DNA of 64,000 nucleotides from Streptomyces sp. 1331.2 (GCF_900199205.1 NZ_OBMJ01000001.1:310001-374000); one strand, 5' to 3'; positions 25,583 to 35,400 are shown, counted from the stretch's first letter. Notes: generated by a model not told the origin, from the sequence alone. Translations and numbers: made by a program.

Positions 25583-26095
25583 TCAGGCGCAGGCGACCTG
25601 GGTGCCGGGGACCCCGATGATGCCGGAGTTGTTGTTCAGACCTCCGTTGTACTCGTAGTACAGGTAGGAGTAGAAGTCGATCCGGGCGGCGTCGCCGCAG
25701 GCCGAGTCGGGGGCGATGGCGTAGGTCACCGTGAAGGTGCTGCTGGCGCCGGGGGCGAGCGGCACGTTGTACCGCGCGATGCCGCCGTGGACGTTGTCGC
25801 TGCAGCCGTTGGTCTGGGTGCCGCAGGCCGTCGCGGTGAACTTGAGGCCGGTCTGCAGGCTGGTCTGGTAGGTCTCCTGGACGCTCTGGTAGACGAACTG
25901 GATCGGGGTGTCGTACGGATTGGTCAGCGTCAGGGTGAGCGTGAACTCGCCGCCCCGGACGGTCGTCTGCTTGTCGGAGACGGCCGTGAGGGGCAGCGGG
26001 GAGTCGGCCCGCGCGGGAGCGGCGGAGAGGAGCAGACCGACGACGAGGGCCGGGCACGCGACGAGCGCGGCGCGGATCGGATGTGTTCTGCGCAT
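25583..26095 (-). CDS. Secreted protein of unknown function
   Basis: A 170-residue exported protein: signal peptide MRRTHPIRAALVAC through ARA-DS near residue 31, then a mature immunoglobulin-like beta-sandwich pattern (GGEFTLTLTLTNPYDTP, ASSTFTVTYAIAPDSACG) with four Cys. It ends VPGTQVACA. The alternation suggests an adhesion or binding module rather than an enzyme. It stands alone between the encapsulin promoter region and the second MocR gene. Confidence 0.72.
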   Translation of the reverse strand: MRRTHPIRAALVACPALVVGLLLSAAPARADSPLPLTAVSDKQTTVRGGEFTLTLTLTNPYDTPIQFVYQSVQETYQTSLQTGLKFTATACGTQTNGCSDNVHGGIARYNVPLAPGASSTFTVTYAIAPDSACGDAARIDFYSYLYYEYNGGLNNNSGIIGVPGTQVACA

Positions 26096-26291
26096 GACCA
26101 AGGAGCGTAGGCCGGGGTTCCGCCGGGGTTGCCCGCCTCGGCCCGATCCCGTACCGACGCAGGAGCGGTGAGCGGACGCGGTGGACCGGCCGGTCCCGTT
26201 CCGGCCCCGGCGCGGCACCGGGAGGCCTATGCTTCGCCGCGCCTTCCGCCACCCCTTCCCGCCGTCACTCCCCCCGCGACCGCCCCCGCCG

Positions 26292-27746
26292 TCACGCCGC
26301 GGACAGCAGGACGTCGCACAGCGCCGCGAGCGCCGCCGGGTAGGCGTGGTCGGGCGGCGTGGCGTAGCCGACCACCAGGCCGTCCACGGCGGGCATGGCC
26401 TCCGGGGCGATCGCCGGGTGCCGGTAGTCGGCGAGGCCTTCCACCGCCAGACCCCGGTAGGCGGCGGCCTTCAGCACCGAGCCCTCGGTGCCCGGCTCCA
26501 GCCGCAGCACCGCGTGCAGGCCGGCCGCGATGCCGGACACCCCGATGTGCGGGGCGCTCGCCGCGAGCGCGGCCACCAGCTGGTCGCGGCGGTCCCGGTA
26601 GCGGCGGCGCATCCGGCGCAGGTGCCGGTCGTAGCCACCGGAGTCGATGAACTCGGCCAGGGTCAGCTGGTCCAGTGCGCTGGCCCAGCCCTCGCGTTCG
26701 CCCTTGGCGGCGAGCACCCGGTCGACCAGGTGGTCCGGCAGCACCATCCAGCCGAGGCGCAGCGCGGGGGTGAGGCTCTTGCTGGTGCTGCCGAGGTAGA
26801 CCACCCGCTCGGGGTCGAGGCCCTGGACGGCGCCGACCGGCTGTCGGTCGTAGCGGAACTCGCCGTCGTAGTCGTCCTCCAGGATCAGCCCGCCCCGGCC
26901 GCGCGCCCAGTCGACCACGGCGGCGCGGCGGCCCGGGTGCAGCGGGCCGCCGGTCGGGAACTGGTGGGCGGGGGTGAGGAGGACCGTACGGGCCTTCTCG
27001 TGGTGCGCCAACTCCTCGACGCGGGCGCCCTGTTCGTCGATCGGCAGTGGAACGCCGGTGACGCCCGCGGCGGCCAGCAGGGCGCGGTGGAAGCCCAGGC
27101 CGTACGCCTCGACGGCCAGCGGCCCGTGCTCCGCGGGCGGCAGGACCGGCCTGGCGCCGTCGAAGAGCAGTCGCAGCGCGTGGGCGAAGCCGGAGCAGAT
27201 CACGATCCGGTCCGGGTCGGTGCGCACGCCGCGGGCGCGGGCCAGGTAGTCGGCGAGGACGGTGCGCAGTTCGCGCCGGCCCTGCGGATCGCCGGGCCCG
27301 AAGGCCTCGTTGGGCGCGGCGGTGAGGGCCCGGCGGGCGGCGGCCAGCCAGGCGGTGCGGGGGAAGGAGGCGGCGTCGGGCTGTCCCTGGCGCAGGTCGT
27401 GCCGGGGGCCGGGGCGGGGCGAGGGTCGGCGGGCCCGGGTGGGTGGGACGGGTTCGGCGCGTTCGGCGACGGTGGTGCCGGAGCCCTGGCGGGCGGTGAG
27501 CCAGCCCTCGGCGACGAGTTCGGCGTAGGCCTCGGCGGCGGTGTTGCGGGCCAGGCCGAGGTCGGCGGCGAGGGCGCGGTAGGGCGGTAGCCGGGTGCCG
27601 GGGGCGAGGCGGCCGCTGCGGATCGCCTCGCGCAGGGCTGCCATCAGCGCGGCGCGGCGGCCTCCGGTGGCGGGAAGGTCGAGGTGCAGGTCGTTGCCGG
27701 TCGGGTGGGCGGGCTCGGAGGGGTGCGTGCCCCACGTGTCCGTCAT
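26292..27746 (-). CDS. MocR/PdxR-type regulator (GntR HTH + aminotransferase fold)
   Basis: A 484-residue member of the same family as the gene at 6140 but clearly divergent in sequence. The winged helix covers about 30-100 (LPPYRALAADLGLARNTAAEAY). The aminotransferase-like domain has ILEDDYDGEFRYDRQ and the PLP lysine in GSTSK. No divergent metabolic gene adjoins, so the target is not evident. The ATG at 27746 has no good Shine-Dalgarno; a TAGGGT box ten bases upstream suggests near-leaderless translation. Confidence 0.9.
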   Translation of the reverse strand: MTDTWGTHPSEPAHPTGNDLHLDLPATGGRRAALMAALREAIRSGRLAPGTRLPPYRALAADLGLARNTAAEAYAELVAEGWLTARQGSGTTVAERAEPVPPTRARRPSPRPGPRHDLRQGQPDAASFPRTAWLAAARRALTAAPNEAFGPGDPQGRRELRTVLADYLARARGVRTDPDRIVICSGFAHALRLLFDGARPVLPPAEHGPLAVEAYGLGFHRALLAAAGVTGVPLPIDEQGARVEELAHHEKARTVLLTPAHQFPTGGPLHPGRRAAVVDWARGRGGLILEDDYDGEFRYDRQPVGAVQGLDPERVVYLGSTSKSLTPALRLGWMVLPDHLVDRVLAAKGEREGWASALDQLTLAEFIDSGGYDRHLRRMRRRYRDRRDQLVAALAASAPHIGVSGIAAGLHAVLRLEPGTEGSVLKAAAYRGLAVEGLADYRHPAIAPEAMPAVDGLVVGYATPPDHAYPAALAALCDVLLSAA

Positions 27747-27868
27747 GGTCACGCACCCTACCCGTCGACCCACCGGTACCCCGCGGGCGGTCGGCCCGGG
27801 CTCGTCTCACCCTCGGGCTCCTCTTGCCAAGGACTCTCGGGCTCCTCTTGGCAAGGGACGACGGTCGC

Positions 27869-28399
27869 CTACGGGACGACGGTCACCGGCCAGCGGCCCG
27901 CCTTCACCAGCCGGACGGCCACCGATCCGATCACCTTGTGCCCGGCCTGCTCGGAGACGCCGACCACCACGGCGTCGGCGCGCAGCTCGTCCGCGAGCTT
28001 GGCCAGCCCGGTGTAGGGGTCGCCGCGCAGGGTCAGGAAGCGCCACTCCACCTTCCACACGTCGCGCAGCCGCTCCTCGGCCTCGCGCAGGGCGGCCAGC
28101 AGTTCCTCGGCGATCTCGTGGGTGGTCTCCTCCACGGCGGCTCCGGCGAGGGCGGTCGCGGCGCCGAGGATCGGCTGGACATAGGCCACCGCAAGGACGG
28201 CGCCCTGCCGGCGGGCCAGTCCGGCGGCGTAGGCGGTGGCGCGCCAGGAGGAGTCGGAGCCGTCCAGCCCCGCCAGGATCACCTTGGGCCCGTCGGTCCC
28301 CAGCTCGAAGCCGGCGGGCGCGACGGCGGCCTCGTGCTGCTCCCCGCCCCCGGGCGCTCCCGCGTCCGCCGGGCCTGCTGTCTCGCTCTCGTTGCTCAT
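27869..28399 (-). CDS. Universal stress protein (UspA) family
   Basis: A 176-residue protein with an N-terminal flexible Gly/Ala/Glu segment (1-35) and a Usp fold: KVILAGLDGSDSSWRATAYAAGLA, AVAYVQPIL, ADAVVVGVSEQAGHKVIGSVAVRLVKAGRWPVTVVP. The ATP-binding G-2x-G-9x-G(S/T) motif is partly changed (GVSEQAGHKVIGSVA), so nucleotide binding is uncertain. Such proteins accumulate in stress or stationary phase. Single gene. Confidence 0.88.
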   Translation of the reverse strand: MSNESETAGPADAGAPGGGEQHEAAVAPAGFELGTDGPKVILAGLDGSDSSWRATAYAAGLARRQGAVLAVAYVQPILGAATALAGAAVEETTHEIAEELLAALREAEERLRDVWKVEWRFLTLRGDPYTGLAKLADELRADAVVVGVSEQAGHKVIGSVAVRLVKAGRWPVTVVP

Positions 28400-29266
<867 letters not shown>

Positions 29267-29274
29267 GACTCCTC

Positions 29275-29310
29275 GAAGCCGCCGCACCCCCTGCCGGGTG
29301 CGGCGGCTTC
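29275..29310 (+). terminator. Terminator hairpin of the Rpf-like gene
   Basis: GAAGCCGCCGCACCC and GGGTGCGGCGGCTTC pair perfectly around CCTGCC, nine bases after the stop. Confidence 0.88.
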
Positions 29311-29333
29311 GTCGTGCCCCGAACCGGCTGCTC

Positions 29334-29379
29334 CCGACGAACCGCCGTCCCCGACGAACCGCCGTCCCCGACGAACCGG
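29334..29379. repeat. 17-bp tandem repeat, 2.7 copies
   Basis: CCGACGAACCGCCGTCC occurs at 29334-29350 and 29351-29367, followed by a partial copy to 29379. The array lies between the Rpf terminator and the stop of the convergent flavin-enzyme gene. Confidence 0.85.
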
Positions 29380-29405
29380 TCGGCCGAACAGCCGAAGGCC
29401 GCCCG

Positions 29406-29990
29406 TCAGGCCGGCCGGGACGGAAGCGGGAGCGGGACCGCGGGCAGCCCGTCGATGCTGGTACCGACCAGCGGCTTGCGCTCGCAGTACGCGCCGAACT
29501 CCTCCTCGTCCTTGCGGTCGAAGTACTGGGCGTGCAGGTCGCGGTCGGAGCGGTAGTCCATGAACGGCACCGCGTACCCGCAGGAGTCGCTGACCCGCTC
29601 GGCCCTGACCAGCACGATCGCCCGCAGCCCCGAGCCATCGGCCGTCGGGTCGAAGTGGCCGAGCAGGTCGGCGAACCGCGGGTCGTCACGGAAGACCGGC
29701 TCGCCCCGGCCGTGCACGCGCACCACGGTCGGCGGCCCGTCGAAGGCGCACCACATCAGGGTGATCCGGCCGTTCTCCCGCAGGTGGGCGACGGTCTCGG
29801 CCTGCGAGCCGCCGAAGTCCAGGTAGGCGAGGGTGAGTTCGTCGATCACGGCGAGCGTGCCGGAGCGCCCCTTGGGCGAGAGGTTCACGTGCCCGTCGGC
29901 GGCCAGCGGGGCCGTCGCGACGAAGTAGACCGGCTGGCTCTCGATGAACCGGCGCAGCCGGCCGTCGATGCTTTCGTACTGCTTTCCCAT
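29406..29990 (-). CDS. Pyridoxamine 5'-phosphate oxidase-family protein
   Basis: A 194-residue protein with a split-barrel flavin-binding fold: QPVYFVATAPLAADGHVNLSPKG at the start of the barrel, LAYLDFGGSQAETVAHLRENGRITLMWCAF in the middle and VHGRGEPV. The family includes FMN- or F420-dependent oxidoreductases; the substrate is not evident. The C-terminal third (YAVPFMDYRSDRDLHAQYFDRKDEEEFGAYC) is helical. The start at 29990 matches the family N-terminus. Confidence 0.88.
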   Translation of the reverse strand: MGKQYESIDGRLRRFIESQPVYFVATAPLAADGHVNLSPKGRSGTLAVIDELTLAYLDFGGSQAETVAHLRENGRITLMWCAFDGPPTVVRVHGRGEPVFRDDPRFADLLGHFDPTADGSGLRAIVLVRAERVSDSCGYAVPFMDYRSDRDLHAQYFDRKDEEEFGAYCERKPLVGTSIDGLPAVPLPLPSRPA

Positions 29991-30156
29991 GAGCGCGATT
30001 CTGCCCGCATCTCGGCTGGCAAGAAAGGAAAATCCAGCCCATGAGACGGTCGGCGGGCCACCACGCGGCGGGCCCCGTCCGGCACCTTCGAGGTGCACGG
30101 GCGGGGCCTGGGGCGTGTCTTGGTCGCGGCTCCGGTCGGCTGCCGACCGGGCCGGG

Positions 30157-30591
30157 TCAACGCATCATGTAGACGCCGTCCATGAAGTCGATGATCTGCT
30201 GGTCGGTCAGCCGCTGGCCGTCTCGGTGACCCATCGCCAGATCGGCCTCGCTGATCATGCCCACCAGCCGCTCCCCGTCGATCACCGGGATGCGCCGGAT
30301 CTGGTGCTGCTCCATCTTGCGCAGCACCGACTCCATGCTGTCGTCGGCACGCACGCAGTGCAGGTGCCCGGCCAGATCCATGGCCGTCATCGAGGCCGGG
30401 TCCTTGCCCTCGGCCACACATCGCAGCACGATGTCGCGGTCGGTGATGATGCCCTTCAGCTTCTGGTCGTCGCCGCAGATCGGCAGCGCGCCCACGTTCT
30501 TGTCGCGCATCATCATCGCGGCCTCGGCCAGCGTCTGGTGGGCGCCGATGCACTGGGCGCCGGTGTGCATGATGTCTCGGGCAGTGGTCAC
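30157..30591 (-). CDS. CBS-domain protein
   Basis: A 144-residue protein made of a CBS pair: TTARDIMHTGAQCIGAHQTL through LKGIITDRDIVLRCVAEG, and MESVLRKMEQHQIRRIPVIDGERLVGMISEADLAM. Such modules bind adenine nucleotides and sense energy state. The layout resembles mycobacterial hypoxic-response protein 1. GTG 30591 has AAGGAG six bases upstream, an excellent start. Single gene. Confidence 0.92.
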   Translation of the reverse strand: MTTARDIMHTGAQCIGAHQTLAEAAMMMRDKNVGALPICGDDQKLKGIITDRDIVLRCVAEGKDPASMTAMDLAGHLHCVRADDSMESVLRKMEQHQIRRIPVIDGERLVGMISEADLAMGHRDGQRLTDQQIIDFMDGVYMMR

Positions 30592-30726
30592 GGGGACTCC
30601 TTCGTCGGTGGTTCCCCCCGGCACATCCCCCCAAGACGGTGCTCCCCCGGCGCCCGACACGGCGCGAACGGGGTGACCGCGCCCTCACCATAAGCAACAC
30701 CGCGCCCGCCCGCGACCGCGCCGGGC

Positions 30727-31036
30727 AGCGCCCGGTACCTGCAGGAACGGTTCCGCCGGGAGACCGGGCTGACCTCGAAGTCCGCCGCCCGGGTGATGCG
30801 CTTCGACCGGCCCCGGCTCCTGCTCGCCGACTCGGCCCGTTCGGCCCGGCCGACCCAGGCCGGCGGAACTGGCCGTGCGCTGCGGCTACTTCGACCAGGC
30901 GCACCTGGCCCGCGAGTTCCGGGCGCCGGCCGGGGTGGCGCCCAGTGTCTGGCCGGCGGCGGAGGGGCCGCGGACGGCGAAGTTCCGAAACGTCCGAGGC
31001 GCGGCCGCCGGGACGGTCGCAGAGTGGGAGCCGTAG
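30727..31036 (+). pseudogene. Broken AraC-family regulator, C-terminal half
   Basis: The region encodes the second HTH half of an AraC protein in two frames. First frame: FRRETGLTSKSAARVMRFDR and RLLLADSARSARPTQAGG. After about 30862 the match moves one base, giving ELAVRCGYFDQAHLAREFR and APAGVAPSVWPA, then a stop at 31034-31036. The N-terminal sensor domain is missing. AraC genes of this type normally sit just upstream of a VOC gene, as here (31079), so this is the dead partner of that operon. Confidence 0.75.
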
Positions 31037-31078
31037 CGGAATCCCGCACCCTCCCCAGCCGCTCCCGAGGAGACAGCC

Positions 31079-31504
31079 ATGGATGCCACCGAGACCCCCG
31101 CCCCGCAGGTCTGGCCCACCCTGCGTGCCACCGACGCCCGGGCCCTGATCCGCTTCCTGGTGGAGGCCTTCGGCTTCCGGGAGGTGGTCACCTACGGTGA
31201 GGGCGAGGTCGTCGCCCACGCCGAACTCGCCTGGCCCGAGGGCGGCGGGGTGATGCTCGGCTCCGACCGCGAGACCGCCGAGGGTGCCGAGCCCTGGCCG
31301 GGCCGCCCGGGCACCTTCACCGCGTACGTGGTCACCGCCGACCCGGACGCCGTACACGCCCGCGCGATCGCGGCCGGCGCCCGGATCTCCACCGCGCTGC
31401 ACGAGACGGACTACGGCTCCCGGGACTTCGCCGCCGCCGACCCGGAGGGCAACCACTGGTACTTCGGCACCTACCCGGGCGCGCCCCGGCCCGCCGCGGG
31501 CTGA
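31079..31504 (+). CDS. VOC (glyoxalase-fold) protein, PhnB-like
   Basis: A 141-residue single VOC module: VWPTLRATDARALIRFLVEAFGF at the start, HAELAWPEGGGVMLGSDRE, a second half AYVVTADPDAVHARAIAAGARI, and the terminal DFAAADPEGNHWYFGTY. It belongs to the PhnB/YaeR-like group, probably a dimer, function unknown. Its usual upstream AraC regulator is present only as a pseudogene, so control may be lost. GAGGAGACAGCC precedes the ATG. Confidence 0.92.
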   Translation: MDATETPAPQVWPTLRATDARALIRFLVEAFGFREVVTYGEGEVVAHAELAWPEGGGVMLGSDRETAEGAEPWPGRPGTFTAYVVTADPDAVHARAIAAGARISTALHETDYGSRDFAAADPEGNHWYFGTYPGAPRPAAG

Positions 31505-31598
31505 GCCCGCCGCTTGGTTCGGCCGCCGGGGCGGCAGCCGCCGAACCGGGGCAGACTGGCTGCGGGGGCCACCCTGCCGGAGGCTTCGGAGGCGGACC

Positions 31599-33459
31599 GT
31601 GCCGCAGATGACGGTGGACGGGCGCACCCTCGCCCTCTCCCACCTCGACAAGGTGTACTACCCGCGCACCGGCACCCTCAAGGTCGAGGTACTGCGCTAC
31701 TACGCCGCCGTGCACACCGCCCTGCTCCCACACCTGCGCGACCGTCCGGTCTCCTTCCTGCGCTGCCCGGACGGCGTGGAGGCGGAGGTGTTCGTCGCCA
31801 AGAACCCTCCGCCCGGCACCCCGGACTGGGTGCGCAGCGTCGAGGTGCCGAGCAACACCGGCGAGCTGCGCCAGGTGGTGCTGGAGGACGGCGCGGCGCT
31901 GCTCGCGCTCGCCAACCTGGGCTGCCTGGAGCTGCACGTCCCGCAGTGGCACGCGGCCGCGCCCGCCCTCGCCGACCGGCTGGTCCTGGACCTCGACCCC
32001 GGCGAGGGCGCGGACCTGCTCACCTGCCGGGCGGTCGCGCTGCTGCTGCGCGAACGGCTCGCGGCCGACGGCCTCGCCTCCTGGGTGAAGACCTCCGGTT
32101 CCAAAGGGCTGCACCTGCTGGTGCCGATCGAGCCCACGCCCAGCGCCCGGGTCTCCGGCTACGCGAAGGCGCTGGCCGCCGCCCTGGAGGCCGAGCACCC
32201 GGAGCTGGTGGTGCACACCATGGCCAAGGCCCGGCGCCGGGGCCGGGTGCTGGTCGACTGGTCGCAGAACAACGCCAAGAAGACCACCGCCGCGCCGTAC
32301 ACCCTGCGGGCCCGACCGCGGCCGACGGTCTCCACCCCGGTGTCCTGGGCCGAGCTGGAGCGGGCCGGCGGCGAGGAGGAACTGGCCTTCACCCTGGCCG
32401 AGGTGCCGGACCGACTGGCCGCCCACGGCGACCTGTTCGCCCCGCTGCTGGACCCCGGGCAGGCCCGCCCGCTGCCCGCCGCCCCGTCGGCGGCAGCCCC
32501 GCCCGTACCTCCGTCGGCGGCCTCGCCCGAACCCCCGGGCCCGCCCGCGCCTTCGCCCGGCCGGCCGCGCCGGGCGCGCCAGGTGCTGCACCCGCCCGTC
32601 GAGGTGATGCGCCCCGCCGCCGTCACCGCCGTACCGCCCGCCGACGGCCTGGGCGGCGCGGGCGTGCAGTACGAGCTGAAGCTGGACGGCTTCCGCTGCG
32701 TCGCCTTCGCCCGCGGCGACGGCCCGCCGTTCCTGCAGTCCCGCACCGGCCGCGACCTCGCCCCGAGTTCCCGCCGATCGCCGCCGCCGTCGCCCGGCTG
32801 CCCGAGGGGCTGGTACTCGACGCCGAGCTGGTCGCCTGGCGCGGCGGCCGGTTCGCCTTCGGCGAACTGCTGCGCACCCGGCAGGCCCGGGCCGCCGCCC
32901 CGGAGGTCGCGCTCGGCCTGATCGCTTTCGACGTGCTGGCGCTGCCCGGCCGCGACGTCCGCCGGCTGCCGCTCACCGACCGCCGCCGCCTGCTGCTCGC
33001 CGCCCTGGCCGACGTCCCGCCGCCGATCCAGCCGGTGATGGCGACCACGGACCGGGCGGAGGCGCTGGAGTGGGTGGAACAGCTCGCGGACACCGGGGTG
33101 GAGGGCCTGGTCTGCAAGGCCGCCGGCTCCCCCTACCGCCCGCGCGGGGCCGGCCGCACCTGGGTCAAGTACCGTCGCAGCGACACCCTCGACGCCACCG
33201 TCCGCGCCCTCACCGGCCCGGCCGCCCACCCGCACGCGCTGATCCTCCAGCTCGACGACGGCCGCGTCTTCCTCACCACCCCCGGCTCACCCCCGTGCAG
33301 TCCCGCGCGGTCGCCGAGCTCGCCGGCCCCCTGCTCGGTCCGGCCGCCACCGACCCCGACCACGGCCCGGTCCACCCCCTCACGGCCCCGCTGCGCGCCG
33401 AACTCACCCTCACCGGGCGCCCGCCCACCGCCACCTTCGTCCGTCTCCGGGGCGACTGA
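31599..33459 (+). pseudogene. ligD: LigD-type polymerase-ligase gene with two frameshifts
   Basis: A GTG at 31599 with GGAGG upstream starts a PrimPol domain of about 290 residues (LDKVYYPRTGTLK, LVLDLDPGEGADLL, VKTSGSKGLHLLVPIEP, AKARRRGRVLVDWSQNNAKKT), then a Pro-rich linker and an ATP-dependent ligase domain with nucleophile motif ELKLDGFRC. Near 32762 the frame shifts by one lost base and continues (LPEGLVLDAELVAW, GVEGLVCKAAGSPYRP, RTWVKYRRSDTLDATV). Near 33283 it shifts again and ends RLRGD at 33459. The intact protein would join DNA ends with Ku. Both shifts lie in C-runs, so sequencing error is possible. As read, translation stops at 32921 with only ligase motif I made. Confidence 0.82.
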
Positions 33460-33534
33460 TCCCGGCTCAACGGCTCACCGCCGGCTCACCGGTGCGGCTT
33501 CCGGGCCTGCCGTCAGGCCCGCTGCCTCGCCCCC

Positions 33535-34119
33535 TCAGGCCCGCCGCTTCGCCGTCGCGTGGGCGAACTCCGTGACGAACGCGTCCTCGAAGAGCGGCAG
33601 GTCGCCCGGTTTGCGGCTGGTGACGAGGAAGCCGGGGCCGTCCTGGCAGACGTGGACCGCCTCGTCCACCCAGTGGGCACCGGCGTTGACCAGGTCGGTG
33701 CGCAGGCTGGGCCAGGAGGTGAGGGTGCGGCCGCGGACGGCGTCGGCCTCGATCAGGGTCCACGGGGCGTGGCAGATCGCCGCGGTCGGGCGGCCGGCGG
33801 CGCAGTGGGCGTGCACGAAGGCGACGGCGGCCCGGTCCAGGCGCAGGTGGTCGGGGTTGGCGACGCCGCCGGGCAGCACCAGGCCGTCGTAGTCGGCCGG
33901 GTCCGCCTCGGCGACCAGGGCGTCCACGGCGAAGGTGTCGGCCTGGGCGCGGTGCCGGACGGCCTGGACCCGCCCCGGCGCGGTGGACAGCAGGCGCGGG
34001 GTGCCGCCGGCCTCGGCGACCGCCTGCCAGGGGGAGGTCAGTTCGACCTGCTCGACGCCGTACGGCGCGACCAGGAAGGCGATCGTGCGGCCGGTGAGCG
34101 TGGTGGACGACCAGCCCAT
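33535..34119 (-). CDS. DJ-1/PfpI-family (type 1 glutamine amidotransferase-like) protein
   Basis: A 194-residue protein with the PfpI fold: TIAFLVAPYGVEQVELTSPW, YDGLVLPGGVANPDHLR and the nucleophile elbow AICHAPW with the reactive Cys, then VHVCQDGPGFLVTSRKPGDLPLFEDAF. Relatives act as deglycases, chaperone-like stress proteins or proteases; the true activity is unsettled. The start at 34119 has GAGGT upstream. It is convergent with the ligD remnant, 75 bp away. Confidence 0.92.
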   Translation of the reverse strand: MGWSSTTLTGRTIAFLVAPYGVEQVELTSPWQAVAEAGGTPRLLSTAPGRVQAVRHRAQADTFAVDALVAEADPADYDGLVLPGGVANPDHLRLDRAAVAFVHAHCAAGRPTAAICHAPWTLIEADAVRGRTLTSWPSLRTDLVNAGAHWVDEAVHVCQDGPGFLVTSRKPGDLPLFEDAFVTEFAHATAKRRA

Positions 34120-34181
34120 GGCTCAGTACCTCGGTGATTCGGTGGTTCGACGGCGAGTTTCGACGGCGCCCCGGGCCGGGC

Positions 34182-34478
34182 TCAGCGCGGACCGGGCGCG
34201 GCCAGGTCGACGGCGGCGGGCGGGGCTGAGCTGAGCCTGGCCCGCGGGCAGTCGAGGTGGACGGCCAGCATCAGGTGGTCGACGCGGGCGACCAGGCCGA
34301 CCGGGACGAGCACCCGGGTGCCCGGCACCCAGGGCTCGGCTTCGACCAACAGATGGTCCCCGGTGTCCTGTTCGACCCGCCCGACCGGGCCGTCGGTGGC
34401 CAGCACCTCGTACCCGAACAGGCCCAAGTCGGCGGCGGGATGGGCGCCCGGGCGGTACTCCCACAGGTCGGTGCTCAT
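34182..34478 (-). CDS. Small PRC-barrel-like protein
   Basis: A 98-residue protein: YEVLATDGPVGRVEQDTGDHLLVEAEPWVPGTRVLVPVGLVARVDH has the strand pattern of a PRC-barrel module, a fold that mediates protein-protein or RNA contacts. The tail is Pro/Ala-rich. GGAGG nine bases upstream lies within the end of the DUF3040 gene, whose stop is four bases before this start, so the pair is translationally coupled. Confidence 0.75.
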   Translation of the reverse strand: MSTDLWEYRPGAHPAADLGLFGYEVLATDGPVGRVEQDTGDHLLVEAEPWVPGTRVLVPVGLVARVDHLMLAVHLDCPRARLSSAPPAAVDLAAPGPR

Positions 34479-34482
34479 GCGC

Positions 34483-34890
34483 TCACGCCTCCGGTCGATC
34501 CCAGGGCCGCCGTTCGCGGCGCTCGCGGCTCTCCTCGGGCCGGACGGTGCCGCTCCGGCCCTCGCGGGCGGCGCTGCGGCGGCGCAACAGCTCCGAGGCG
34601 GCGACCGCGGCCGCCACCGAGGCCGCCCAGACCACCCCGAGCGCGGTCAGCACGGCCGTGGTCGGGGTCCGTACGCCCACGCCGAGGCAGATCGCCGTCA
34701 TCACGAGGGCGGTCAGCGCGACCCCCGCCGAGATCCGGCGCCCGACCGCGCGGAGCGCGCCCCGGACCCGGCCGGGCCGCTTGGCGCCCATCGTGCTCAA
34801 TTTCCGGTCGAGCCGTGTGTCCTGGCGCAGATCGGACTCGATCTCTTCGAGGAGCCGCCGCTCCCATCCGCTCAAAGCGGGTCCGTCCAT
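34483..34890 (-). CDS. DUF3040 membrane protein
   Basis: A 135-residue protein with the DUF3040 signature LSGWERRLLEEIESDLRQD at its N-terminus, two hydrophobic helices (about 55-78 and 80-100) and a charged Arg/Glu C-terminus. The family is confined to actinobacteria and of unknown role. The start at 34890 has GAGGTG upstream; the frame extends to a GTG at 34926 without a ribosome site. Coupled to the PRC-barrel-like gene. Confidence 0.86.
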   Translation of the reverse strand: MDGPALSGWERRLLEEIESDLRQDTRLDRKLSTMGAKRPGRVRGALRAVGRRISAGVALTALVMTAICLGVGVRTPTTAVLTALGVVWAASVAAAVAASELLRRRSAAREGRSGTVRPEESRERRERRPWDRPEA

Positions 34891-34956
34891 CTCGGTCACC
34901 TCCGACACTTCCGGTGACGTGCTCACACCCGGGCGGTTGCCCGGTACGGAGTGGCG

Positions 34957-35400
34957 CTAACCGCTCCCGGCGCCGCCCGCTCCCGCGCCCACGGGTCCGA
35001 AGGCCCGGGGGCGGGCGAGCAGGCTGTCGTCCAGGACGCGCAGCAGGCCGGCGGCGTCGCGGTGGACCTCGGCCGCACCCGCCGCCAGCAGCTCCGGACC
35101 GGCGTCCCCGCCGGCCTCCAGGGCGACGCACGGCACCCCGACCCGCCGCGCCGCCCGCACCTCGCGCACACTGCAGGCGACGGCCACGGCGTGCGAGGGG
35201 ACGCCGTCCACCAGCTCCAGCGCGGCCCGCACCGGGTCGCCCCCGGGTTCGGCCACGGTCAGCGCCGGCACCCCGACGGGCCCGGGCCCGGTCAGCACCA
35301 CCGTCCAGCCCCGGGCGGCGCACTCGCGCAGCAGCTCGGCACCGCCGGGAAGCCCGGGCCGCCAGTCGCTGCCGAAGAGTGCCGCCGAGATCACCGTCAT
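34957..35400 (-). CDS. HAD-like protein lacking the catalytic aspartates
   Basis: A 147-residue protein whose second half follows the end of a HAD hydrolase: DPVRAALELVDG, AVAVACSVREVRAARRVGVPCVALEAGG, ELLAAGAAEVHRDAAGLLRVLDDSLLA. The N-terminus, where the DxD nucleophile should be, reads LFGSDWRPGLPGGAELL, the cap is absent, and the usual GDS/GDT acid is ACS. It is probably a non-catalytic relative. It ends 66 bp upstream of the DUF3040 gene on the same strand. Confidence 0.7.
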   Translation of the reverse strand: MTVISAALFGSDWRPGLPGGAELLRECAARGWTVVLTGPGPVGVPALTVAEPGGDPVRAALELVDGVPSHAVAVACSVREVRAARRVGVPCVALEAGGDAGPELLAAGAAEVHRDAAGLLRVLDDSLLARPRAFGPVGAGAGGAGSG

